A DNA stretch of 64,000 nucleotides, taken from positions 40,219,680 to 40,283,679 of the forward strand of contig OZ038462.1 in assembly GCA_964036295.1 (NCBI GenBank), in the 5' to 3' direction. Source of the DNA: Plumapathes pennacea. Lineage: Eukaryota > Cnidaria > Anthozoa > Antipatharia > Myriopathidae. Both the position numbers and the translations under genes were made by a program. Positions 1 to 11,500 of the stretch are shown piece by piece; positions within the stretch are counted from its first letter, which is position 1; every line of letters starts with the position of its first letter. The notes beneath the pieces were generated by a model. The model saw only the letters and a program-made list of their open reading frames with translations. It was not told where the DNA came from and ran no database searches.

Positions 1-1006
1 TCGTGTCATCCACAAGCCAGCAATCAACGGTTACAACTGAGGGCAGAAATGAACGTACCGTATCCATGCGCTTTGTGTGTTCTAACGCGACGTACCGTAT
101 CCATGCACTTTGCGTGTTCTTGCGCTTCATTTGTTACATTACTGGTTTGTGAAGGATTTAAGAGTTTTTCAAGCGATCATGCAATTTTACAAACCTGGCT
201 TATGCAACCCGTCCATTACAGACAGTAGATACGCATTCGATTGCTACACTATACTACCGGATAGCTTTCCATAACGTCACGTAAACACACCGGTAGGGCT
301 TCACATTACGCTGTTTACGGAGCAATTTTTGAACGGAGCGCTGTTGCTCCGCTTTTCTTCTAAAAATGTTTCAGGACGCTCCGTAACTTACTGCCGCTCC
401 GGAATGGCCTCGAGTTTACACTGTCGCGGATATAGCTTTTCCGGCCGCTCCAGACCTGTCTATCCATGTTTACACACCCAAAATCCTTTCCGATATAGTG
501 TAAAATAATGTAGCCTTGGATTCACACAATCTTGATACTATACGAAGCTGGATATGATAACGCCTATGTACGGTTAGGTAAATGCAACAGAAGAAGTCTT
601 TGTCGGCAATGTGTAGGCGCGAGTTTTTGGTGGGCTTTGCAACATGTCAGCAAGTTTGAATGAGTTATCCCCTGCAGAATTCCACAAATCACGTTCGTCG
701 TTCACTCAAGCTTTGAGTTTTGTATTTCTTGCCGCGTTGTGATGAGTACGTTTAGTGTCCATTACGTGTCAGGTCTAGTATAATATAAAGATGTCCATTT
801 GGAGTTTCTGTTGTTCCAGTGGTTACTGAACTTTTCTCCATAACTTTGCCCTGCGGTTTACTGCGATTAAGAAGTAAAGACGTCCTGGTTAGATAACTCT
901 ACTTCAAGGGTTTGCCTATATTGATTTCGTCCAGATACAAATATTGTACATACACAGTTATGTCCGAGAAGTGCGTTGTGAATTCTAGATATAATCTCGA
1001 CTGGTT
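1..1006. other. 3' flank of the astacin gene, no gene recognised
   Basis: I see no coding exon here. Positions of about 287-480 are richer in GC, with repeated GCTCCG-type words and a phrase about every 60 bases suggestive of a degenerate dispersed repeat. The minus-strand ORF over 867-1052 has no recognisable domain and overlaps the proposed last astacin exon in another frame. Confidence 0.4.
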
Positions 1007-2220
1007 TTAAATAACTGAAGGAAAAGGAGAAAGGAGACTTAAGTGTGTACATGTTTTCCTGTCACCATAGGTAAGATGCTGGGCCAATTGGACTGCAGAA
1101 CAACATTTTCTTAACTGCCCACTAAATTATTTGAGAGAACAATAACGACTTACCCGAAGAATGGATGCAGAAGTTGCATGATTTGGGGCACCACCTGCTC
1201 ATGTAGTTTGTCCAGGTGTCGCAGTAGCCATCGAACGAGGCGAAGTACCCGCACTGTTTAAAAACGTCTTCACATTTACCTGTGTTACGAGGAAGCGAAA
1301 ATAAATGTTATCTGAAGTTTTACAAGTAATATAGAGCGGACACAATTTAATCGTATACGAGCCGTTAATTATCTCAAGATTTGATTGCTGACCCCTTAGT
1401 CCATCGGCTCAATAATATGCTCATTTACATATTTTATAGGTCTGTGTTACCTTTTGTTTTGCCTGAACTCACTAACAGTGGCTTTTGCACTGCTTTTCTT
1501 TCTTGTATGGTACTTAGTTGTTCACTTGCTTCGCGGTGCTTATAGTGCACACTTTCGTATTTTCTTGCTCCACAACTCAGTTACGAATTTGGTACTTCTT
1601 AGACACTGCCTCATTTGATATTTACTTTCTTGCCATCGTGGTCTATTACTCTCTTTCGTAGTACTACTTGGCACTTTTACTTGCCACTGCCAACAAATTC
1701 TTGGACTTACTCGATCATTTTATAACTTACCTTCCTCTTTTTCTTGGGGATTTTTCTTGTCGTCTTTCTCACCAGTGGAGCAAGGATAAACCTTCATTAG
1801 CTGTTTAATATCAATTTGGCTGAAAGCGTCCATTTGTCCCAGTTGCTTTAGGGGGTCGTTTAGCGACCTGATCGTGTCATCTCCGTTTTCACTAAACGCC
1901 AAGTTGTCGTAGTGCATTAGGCTATCGAAGTCGTAATTCTGATCCAGGGAGTCCAGCTTGTCATGACTGTACGCCTCGAAGTTCTTTTCAAAACCTAAAA
2001 CAAGGAACAAAAATATAGACATTCCTCTCATGCTTATGTTTTTATACGCGTCCCGGAGCAACACGACTCCCTTCTTATTCACAAACACTGCCCTCCGTCC
2101 TGCAAACAGTTCAAAGAATGATTAAAACAGGCAACAACACAATATTTGAAATGACTGACACACTCTTGCCTCGCCCTCTCAAAAAAAAAAGTTTTACCGA
2201 CTCGCCACAGTTAGTGGTGG

Positions 2221-2258
<38 letters not shown>

Positions 2259-5096
2259 GTGAAGATCACGATCACGATGGTGATGACGATAACGATGATG
2301 ATGATGAGGTTGGTGATAATAAAGTGGTAATGACGACCACGTAGAGATGATAGTGGAGATCACTTGAAGCCGTTTATACTACTTGACTCAGTCACCGTGA
2401 CTCTGGAGACGTACTGTACAAAAATGCTGTGGCGGGTCTGATTAGGTCCCAAAGTACAAAACCCACATACTGTCGACTGAACCTTTACCTACCAGGTGCA
2501 ATGTTCCACCACAAGATCATGATGTACTTGTCTCGGTCATAGCGAGATTGCTCGTGAAAGAAACCTAACGCATGCATTATCTCGTGCATGACGGTTCCTT
2601 TGTATTCACATCCCTCTCCAACGGAAAGCCTCTGTTTCCCGCCCTGGCGACCGATGGGCGAGAAGCATCTGAACAGAAGAGAGACGTAGAATGAGGCACA
2701 CCATAAACACTATGAATGACTGCATTGCAATTGAATGAGGAAACGTCGTCAGGTGCAAGAAAAACTTGAAGAACTTCAAAAAAAGGCTAATCGCCCAGAA
2801 CGAACGACGGAAATGAAACTGCAAAGAAGTGAAGATGGCTAAAAACGGATGAAACCACAGAGTAGACGGCAACTTTATCAAATTTTGCCTTATAAGTTTT
2901 CTCTGGATCCTTTCAGTACCTTGTCAGTTATCAAACCAATTATATTGGACACCCAACCCGCTATTCTACAAAGCCAACTAACTTACTTACCCCAGGTTAT
3001 TCTGGAACTCTATGTAGTCCGTCTCATTCGATCGGAGCACAAACTTTACACAAGTACTCTTGTGGTATTCCTGGATGGCTTCCTTTATGGCTTTCAGCGC
3101 GTCCTTGTCTGTAAATGTTGCATTATTGTTGATAATTTAGTGGATTTTGCAATAGGTTTTCTGACGTTTCCCTTTCCTGGGTTAGTAGAGGGAAAGTGCG
3201 CAGAAAGTAAAAGTTAGGAGAACTGGCCGACACAGCGGAAATACGTTATTGACGTCACTTCCGTTGGAAAGCGTTCGCCGCCATAATACTACATATAACA
3301 ACTCGAGGTAAATTTCACCTTCCGTGTGCAAGCCCCCTTTTTTTTTCTCGTGCACAACTTATTTCATAGAAAGATATGCATTCAACTAACTTATAGTAAA
3401 ATATGGTGTCCTAGTATTGAGTGACTTGTCTCAGTCTTGAAATCTGCACTTGAATCCACAGTTTTGTGCAGTGACGGCCGCTGACTCAAAAATAGGGTTA
3501 CCGCACGGCCTTAAAATGTATTTTCTGCGGTGTCAGAGAACTACAAGAAGAGGAAGCACATTTGTTGATCTACTCACTCAGGCTGGGGTCGAGTGTGTAC
3601 GGGATCTTTGGACTGGGCCAACGTTTGATCAAGTCCTTTGTCACTGCTCTTTTTTGGCGGGACTTCCCGGCGTTGATGAGTTGTCTCAAGGGTTCTGTGA
3701 CGTGTATGTCTCCTTCGATCAGTTCTGTAGGTTAGGTACCGATAATGAATCCATGCAAACACAACGGGAACTAAAGACTGGAAATGTTAAGCTTATTCTA
3801 ATTGTACTGCTGCTTTGATCACCTGACAGACTGAAAGAAAGTTGTACCACTGACAGACGTTTTGCTAGCGGTTTTTGGCTTGCAATCGACTTCAACTATG
3901 TCATTTAGTTTCTCAGAGATGTGTCACGCAATATGGATAACTTGGCTTTATGATAGTTTACTCGCCAGACAAAAAAGAAAAGAAACTGATTAACCTATCA
4001 ATTCTCATTACGTCACTCATACAACTCTGCTTTACAAGGCTGGGGGAATCTGCAGTTTGTGAGCTTAGGATTAAAAGGTCAACACAATTTAACAGGACCT
4101 GGTTGTTCAATTGCATGATCTGGCTAATCCTAGTTAGGTTCAAACTTGAAAATGGAAAGCTCTTGCCCACAAAAAGACTTCCTTGGTATATTTTGAGCTT
4201 GAACAACTTTGTGGGCAGTCTTTGATTAATCGTCTCCAGTTGTCCCAAAAAGCACGAGAACTTGGTCAAGGGCCAGTCAAGGTCAAGAGCCTCGTGAGAA
4301 CAAAACTCCAAAGCCGATGGTAAAAAGAACACGACAAGAAAAAATATCGAGGAGTCCACATTATTATCCTTGCCAGACGCATGTTTAAGGAATAGTTCAC
4401 GCGAACCGGAAAAGGATGGATTTCTTGGCACCTCCTCTATGACGTCACGTCGTTTTGATGTCTGGCACAAAAACGTGATTTAAAAAATACTAGAGAACTC
4501 GATTGAAGTACTCCACGATACTGATACACATGTACCGCCGGGCTAAACATTTCTTATCTAATTTTTACTCAAGCTTGAATCCGTAATTGCCTGCCGATCC
4601 TCACGGGTGGTTGACGGCAAGGTGACTCAAACGACATCTGATTCCCTCTTTATCCTTGTAATCAGATTGTGAAAAATACACCCCAAAGGTGGAGAAGACA
4701 CTCGATTTCTCAAGGACACGATTCTAAGCATGGGTAGGAAACAAACCAAGCCATAATTCGGCGGCATTCTTTGCGATTATACCCTTGATGTCTCTGGTTG
4801 TGATATTTCATGCTGTTTATTTTCTGCAGAGTTCGCTGTTTACCCGCCAGCTCTGAAGGCAGTATTTTGTTTCAGCACTAAAATATTTGTACAGAAAAAG
4901 TCTAAATATTCAATACGCCAACGATCAGTTTTGGGTGCGGGACGTCCTAATAGTTTCACCGAACTAACGGTTATTTACAAAGAGTGCTTTGCTTACCGAT
5001 ATTTTCACCGCTCGTTGAAGGCCATGGAGCAGCTGTGGCGGAGAAGAAGTCATAGCCGATCATGAATACGAACAGAAGTCTGAGAATTCCAGGCAT
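1007..5096 (-). CDS. Secreted astacin-family zinc metallopeptidase with ShKT domain
   Basis: Exons on the minus strand in transcript order are 5096-4997, 3724-3578, 3108-2991, 2668-2493, 1994-1731, 1279-1154 and a very short terminal exon 1014-1007. They join in frame to about 312 residues. Residues 1-20 form a signal peptide. A short propeptide carries LIEGDI, whose Asp39 matches the astacin aspartate switch, and ends at a furin-like RQKR (56-59). The catalytic domain has HEIMHALGFFHE (about 150-161, the HExxHxxGxxHE zinc site) and the Met-turn SLMHY (205-209). The phase 1-1 exon 1279-1154 encodes a six-cysteine ShKT domain (CEDVFKQC to CNFC). All catalytic residues are present. The last exon is uncertain: reading through the donor at 1153 would instead add about 11 residues before a stop. 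Astacins of this kind process matrix, toxin or signalling precursors; the substrate here is unknown. Confidence 0.9.
2218..2311. repeat. (GAT)n microsatellite in astacin intron
   Basis: A run of about 14 GAT/ATG triplets is followed by interrupted GATGAC/GATCAC units. It lies in the intron between the zinc-site exon (ends 2493) and the Met-turn exon (starts 1994). The poly-Met ORF across it is an artefact of the repeat. Confidence 0.95.
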
Positions 5097-5555
5097 TCTG
5101 CCAGGCTGCGTATTTATTCTTAGGAGCGTGTTCACTGAGCTCTACTCGAAGCCAGCACAACCATCGATCTGAACACCACCAACGGCTTGTGTTTCCTGTC
5201 TTTGAGCACGTGACCGGATATTATGTAGACGCGCGCTCATTAAACACAAAGCACGTTCACACGAACACAACACGCGCGCTCATTAAACACATAGCACGTT
5301 CACACGAACACAACACGCGCGCGCACAAGCCGCGGAGTAGCTCGCTTGTTGATTGTTTCTTCCGTCGATTAGCGCCGATCCACAGCAAAGAGCACAAAAA
5401 AAAAAGACATCCCAAAGTTCTCATTTGTTTTTTATACCCGATGAACCCAATTAAACGAATTAAGTTTATCACAACTGACAAATTTTTTACACCGAGATTT
5501 CGTACACGTCCAAGTGTCTCAATGTCGATATAATTTTCATATAGCTTGACGAACT
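5097..5555. other. Intergenic gap between astacin and PLAT genes
   Basis: About 460 bases separate the 5' end of the astacin gene from the 3' end of the PLAT/EGF/F5-8C gene on the same strand. It must hold the astacin promoter. An AT-rich AATAAATA on the minus strand near 5108-5120 is too close to the start codon to be called a TATA box with confidence. A 43-base tandem repeat lies inside. Confidence 0.5.
5229..5314. repeat. 43-bp tandem repeat, two copies
   Basis: The unit beginning ACGCGCGCTCATTAAACAC occurs at 5229-5271 and 5272-5314 with a single difference (AAAG against ATAG). A third partial ACGCGCGCG follows. Each unit contains GCACGTTCACACGAACA, a small interrupted palindrome. It sits 130-220 bases upstream of the astacin start codon. 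Confidence 0.9.
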
Positions 5556-8500
5556 TCAGACGAACTCCTTGCAGCCATACAGCTCCAGTTTAAGAGTCAA
5601 TGCATCATTCCAAGTTAGTGGATATATCCTGATGAACCGCGCTGAAATGATTGTGTTCAGCTTTCTCTTGACGACGGTGTAAGGGTCCGTGTTGCCTTGG
5701 AAATGCTGTCGGGTTAAGCGTGGCAAAAATTACAAATCAGTGTTGGTGTCTTTCACATGTTGTTAGCAATATATTAATTGTTCTTTCTCGTTGCTCCATA
5801 AAATTGTAGTTTGGTGTCGATAAAATGTGTCTGGCTGTTGAGTCAAACTCGTAGTTTGCGGATAACTCATCAATTTAGGGCAAGGAATCAATGATAGAAG
5901 GTGTTTCATTCCTTGGCATCTATCGATTACGTCGGTTGAGACAATGAGAACTGACGTGGGGCTGTATTTACACACTAGAGACGATTTTTTGGCAGTCACA
6001 ACAGTGACATAGTGTATAACTCTGATATATGATTTTAGAAACGTGCTTGGGGCGGAGACTTTTCTATACGCATCTAACAGCTCATTAACTGGCCAGCTTT
6101 TGCATGCACATACAAGATGGGTAAACTGCAGAGCTTTTCAATCAAGTTAGCTCAACAACCAACTTACCCGCACTTGCCCACTTTCTTTGTAATCGCTCCA
6201 GGAAATACCATCATCAGAAAACTTAATTTTATAACTTTTCACATAATTCGCGAAGCGTTTTCCTTGAGTAGCAATGCCAGACACCAGAGTCACATTTGCC
6301 AGGTCCACCTGCAGCCAGGGTTGCATGTTGTTGTGACTCGGCAAAGCGTACCAAGCACAGTCAGAACCACAATGAAGCCGAGCCATTGAAGGTGGGTAAG
6401 CCGTGTAGTGCGAATTGGCGCTCAACGAACTATCAGGAATCTCGCCGCTTTCTAAACCGAGAGGGGTGTCGTACGAGTTGCAACGGACTGAAAAAAAGAA
6501 GCGAGTATCAACTAAGGGCGAATTACTTTACCGCTCGGCCTCCCGAGATGCGTCAGATCATCAGTGATAGCTGACGATTGAAAAACATCAGACTTAAACT
6601 CCGCTTTGTTGATCCTTTTACAAAACGAAACACAGGCCCTAAGTGACTGTCAAAAGAAAAGTGAATGCAATTGCACTTACGAGCTCTTAGTTTTCTGCGC
6701 GCTTCATGCATGAAACCTACTGATTCCCCACCCCTCACCCCCGTGTCACTTAGTGGGTGTATGTAGCTCATTAGAACGTGAACGCGAGTTGATTAATGGT
6801 ATGTTAGGATATGGTAGAGGACAGATCATAGAGAAGTTTTTGTCCAGTGCATTTGTTTCTATTTTGCCTGCTCTAAGAAAAACACAGTTCCTTACCACAC
6901 GACTTGTTGGTGCTTCCCCTGTAGAAGCCAGGTCTGCATTTGCACGAGTAGTCTCCAGGGAAATTTACGCACTCGGAAGCGTTCCGGCTACAAACGTTCG
7001 AATCATTACTCGCACATTCGTCTTTGTCTGGCGTTTAAAACAGAAAATTTTACTTAGTCGTCTTAAAGTCTTCTTTTGATTTTTTGACCAAGACGAACAG
7101 GAAAAAACTTGGTTTGAACAGTCAGAAAGAATGCAAAACAAACCAGGAGCGCGAAACTGTTATTTGCCCACTTACCGACGCACTGGGTCCGTGAAGTATT
7201 CACATAGCCATCTGCACATTTGCAGTGATAACTCCCTTGTGTGTTCTCGCATGTGGAAATAATTGAGGTGCAGTCGTTTGCTACTTTACACTCGTTGATG
7301 TCTGAAGAGATAAATTCTGCCGGTGAGTATTCCAGTTATGATTTCAGTCTTGCAAGCAAAAAGACAAAGAAAAGTGGTCGCAATAAACCTTAACACAGAA
7401 TTATACGGATATAGGCACACCGCCGCATAAATATAGGGACACACGTACAGACCTCTCTTCTTCGCATATGTTTCTTTACTTAATTTAGACCAAAGAGAGG
7501 CTGAGGATAGGGGTAAATAAGGCGCGCGGGAGACTGTTCTGGAAAGCTCCAACTTTGTCCCCCTTCCCGTTTTCCCCCGCGCGCCCTTTATATATTTATA
7601 GCATTCACTCCTTTTCATTTTTCTCCTAGTTTCCGATTTTTTCCCTCCGTTTTTCTGAAAGAGCCCATGCGGAAGAACCTATACAGAACCTGACGAACAG
7701 ACACTGAGTAGGATTGATACTGATCAACTAGCATTGAATCTTTGGTTGGAAGGGTTTAGGCAGAATTGGGATAGTAGAGTGGCCCAAATATCCTACCTAC
7801 GCATTGGTCGGTGGGTCTGTTGTTTGCAAGATGAAAACCCCGTGGACATTTACAAGCGAACGATCCATTTGTATTTACACAGGAGGCTGCAGGATCCAAG
7901 CACGGATTTGATTGACACTCGTCTATATCTGCAAAAGGAGACTAAGTATTTTCAAAACATCCTACGAATTGTGAGGCGAGCACTGATATATCCTATACAT
8001 ATATTAGATATAAAGAGGTTATTACACGGGAAGGAGTGCAATACGGCGGAGTATTTTTACGAGTCGGTTTTATTTTTTCGAGCCTGCTTCAGGCGAGAAA
8101 AAATAAAACTGACGAGTAAAAATACAGCCGTATTGCACGACTTTTCGTGTAATAAATTGTTTATTACACGACAAACGAAGCAGGGCAAACATTTTCGCCG
8201 CGCGCAAAATGGAACAATGACGCGTTCGTAAGCTTTGCTTGCGAAAACTGATCACGTAAGCTAATAAACCAGTTGATCTGGTTCCTGACGAGTGCAATAC
8301 GCTCCCATCTTCGTATTCGTTTTGGCCCGTATTTGCACTCGAAAATGTGAAGTCGTGTAATAAATAGAGATTACTTCATGGAAAGTGCGCGCGTACGGTT
8401 TTTATTCACGAGTTGTGAAGTATCATAAAACGAACGAGCGAGGCTTTGCGAGCGAGTGAGTTTTATGATACGAAACAACGAGTGAATAAAAACTGTACAA

Positions 8501-11500
8501 AGCACTTTCCATGATGTTTTCTGTTTATTATATACATACTGAGACATTTATGATGGGACCGGGAAACCCTTTAAAAGTAGTGAAAAATCGTCGTTCGCAG
8601 CTTGTGATTGGACGAACGATTTTTTTCACGTGTGAAAAGCATCGTTCGCGGCCTCTCATTGGCTAGAACTCATTTGCGTACGAAATTTTACGATATGGCT
8701 TTTTCGTGAGTATGTCTCAGTATGTATATAATAAATGCCAGTACTGTATAGCGTAGTGTAAACTATAAAGTCATTTTAGTTGCACGGGCGGATCCAGGGT
8801 AGTTTCCTTAGTTTCCGGAAACTACCTGAATTTTGGGGAAAAAATAAAAATTAAAAAATGAATTGACAAATGACTGAGTCTTTTCTTGTTTCCGCTGAGT
8901 ACCGGAATCCAATTCACGCCATTTCCAGTACCTTGCGTCCCGCGCTCCGCGTTTATTCGTGCCATTGGACGGCAAAAATGCGCTTCTCTTCGGTTTCTAT
9001 GCATGGAGAACCGCGGGGAGGGGACCCATGGGAGGAAACCACTGAAGCGATATTCGGAAACACCCCAAACTCGCCTCTCATTGGCCGGAAACACCCCAAG
9101 CTTGCCTCTCATTGGCCGGAAACTACCTTGGAAACTACCTGACAAAGTATAAAAGGGGCAGGCTACCCCAGTGAGGTCCTCTGTTCAGTTTGAGTGATTT
9201 TGAACTCGTGAACAGTATTATACAGCGCGGTTTATCGAACATGGCATTGAATCAAGACAACAGGCCGCGTATAGAACCTATTTTTCGAAAGGAGGATTGT
9301 TCTCGCTTTGATACTGGTGTGGTATTTAGCGGTGTTAGTTCTTTTTCCGATCCCCAGAAGTTAGAGTTCATCGAGAGCGTTTGGAGCCCATGCGGTGATC
9401 CCCTCTTTCAATTCCCTTCGTCGATCGAGAGTGGCGGAAAATCTCGTAAGTTCCAACTAGACTGGCTGCAACAGTATCCTTGGCTGGCTTATTCTAAGTA
9501 CCTGGATGGCGCATTTTGTTTACATTGTGTTCTATTTGGCCGAAATGCGAACAATGTGGGCAAGTTGGTGAAATCGCCGCTAACGTTTTGGACAAGCGCC
9601 ACCGGCCGATTCAAGAAACACTGTCATTAATACAAGAACCACAATTACGCAGTCCTTGCCATGGATAACTTCGTGAAAGTTATGAAACGCCGGGCTGTCC
9701 CAGTCCGTCAGCAGCTCGACAACTTGATGCAGCACTAGCAAATTTACAAGAATCGCAAGATCCTATCGCCGCTGTTCAAGACTATGATTTTCTGACTGTT
9801 ATGACGCTCTCAACTCAATGGAGTCTTGCAAATCTCTCGGTCCGGATGGTTTGCCTGGCTGAGTTTTATTTAAGATTCTGGGGTCACCTAGGGCTGACCT
9901 TGTTAACACGCTGAATTATAGCTGTGACAAAGGCGAGCTGTCTGTAACACAGCGCCGAGCGGTTCTCCGACTTTTGTGAAGGCCAATCTCTTTGCTGAAT
10001 GTGGACTAGATAGCCACAAAAAGTTTAGCCAACAGATTGCGCTCGGTTATCCAGCATGTGGTCTCGGAAGATCAAACATGCGGGATACCTGACCGCAGCA
10101 TTTACGAAATCACCTTCATTCAATTTTGTTTCTCGCCCTTTCGTCAAAAATTGCAGGAAATGGCGTTTCTGGCCTCCTAGATTTTAAAATTTCCCCGGGG
10201 GAGCATGCCCCCGGACCCCCCTAGCATACTCGCGCCTTCGGCGCTCAATTTCGGAAACTACCCACTAAAAATGCTGGATCCGCCCCTGAGTTGTATCGCA
10301 AACTTACCTATACAGTATCGTCCACTTCCAAATTTGTACCCTTTAGGACATGACGAGACTGACACATGAAAACAAACAAACAATGATTGCCTGACTGTCG
10401 CAGCCGATATTAATTCCTACAGTCGATACTGCTCCAAAGAACCCGCCCAATTTGTGGTTAAGTTGCGTCCAAAATATCAGATCGAAATTTGATGAAAGTG
10501 GAGCTTGATTTTAAATAAGCTTTGCATAATGATTTCAAATAATCACAATGGCAATTGGTAACTTGTACTCACGTGCAATGGAAGTCCATTCGTGAGGTTT
10601 TACCCAGTTACAATATACAAAAGTGAACCATTTGTCGCTTCTTTTGTACCTGACTTCAACCTGAACAACAAAATATTCTTCGTCAACTACCATTTTATCT
10701 GCATGGAATATAAACTAATAAAACCTAATAACTAATTAGATTTGGCTCGATGTTCACCATAGCAGTACCCTGAAGTTTTTTAAACGTTTGTTTTGCCATC
10801 GCTCATCAGGCAGAACTGACCAAAACAGTAGCTTCAAGATCTCGTCCCCAGGGCCATTCGCGGGCCAACCACGCAGTGTTTCTTTTACTCCTGATTGACC
10901 AATACGAAAGTAAGCGCTAAGCCAACCAATCACACGGTTACTTTCGACAGTCATCCGAAATCCGCTCTATGAAGAAAGGATATGATTCTTGGATTAACCA
11001 GCAAATCATGCGCCTACCTTCTGAAGGAACCAGGCGTCGTAAATTCCTGCTTTGTCCCGCTTCAACTCGACGACTTGTAACTCCCCCACATCAGGTCCGT
11101 TTACGGTATAAGTATCAATGCTAGAGAAAGATATAGTGTCTCTGAACAAATAGATCGCGCCCGATATTTCCAGTGTTTTCGTGGGTATCCACTGTGATTA
11201 GATAATACATGCCCCATACGTTACTTTCTCACACTCTGGACCTGTGTCTCCCCACTCCAAAAGAGATTTCTGCTTATTTTGGCCACTGGTTAAACGTGTC
11301 TGTGATTGCAATTACAACTTCTTGGATTCACTTACCTTCATTAACTAAAAACATTCGAGTTATCAATTCTTGTGAATGATTAGTATTAACATTGATTGAT
11401 GTGGAGCCCAACTTACGATTCCGCTTCCATATCATCTGATAGAGTTGGCAATTTGTTTTGGCCAAGTGCTCCTCGCGTCCCTTGGATGTTAATCCATACA

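Larger units (their letters stand above)
8783..10288 (+). mobile_element. Degenerate hAT-like DNA transposon with nested LINE fragment
   Basis: The left end CACGGGCGGATCCAG at 8783 mirrors the right end CTGGATCCGCCCCTG ending at 10288, and GTAGTTTCC is repeated just inside each end. The pair AGTTG (8778-8782 and 10289-10293) flanks the element directly, a perfect 5-bp duplication. Classical hAT duplications are 8 bp, so this assignment rests mainly on the TTF-finger ORF inside. A TATAAAAGG and a twice-repeated CCAAT-type block (TCTCATTGGCCGG, near 9077 and 9109) precede the ORF. The coding region is broken and a reverse-transcriptase remnant occupies the second half. Confidence 0.75.

Noticed and set aside
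2118-2330. Poly-Met ORF
   Set aside because: It is the translation of the (GAT)n microsatellite in an astacin intron.
7734-8231. 165-codon plus-strand ORF
   Set aside because: Its first part is antisense to an EGF_CA exon (7928-7797) and the rest runs through a palindromic repeat.
10621-10699. Upstream acceptor (after CATGCAG at 10697) for the second half of the PLAT domain
   Set aside because: It puts a stop in frame with the preceding exon. The acceptor TTGTTGTTCAG at 10661 is in phase and gives WFLQKVEV, the PLAT consensus.
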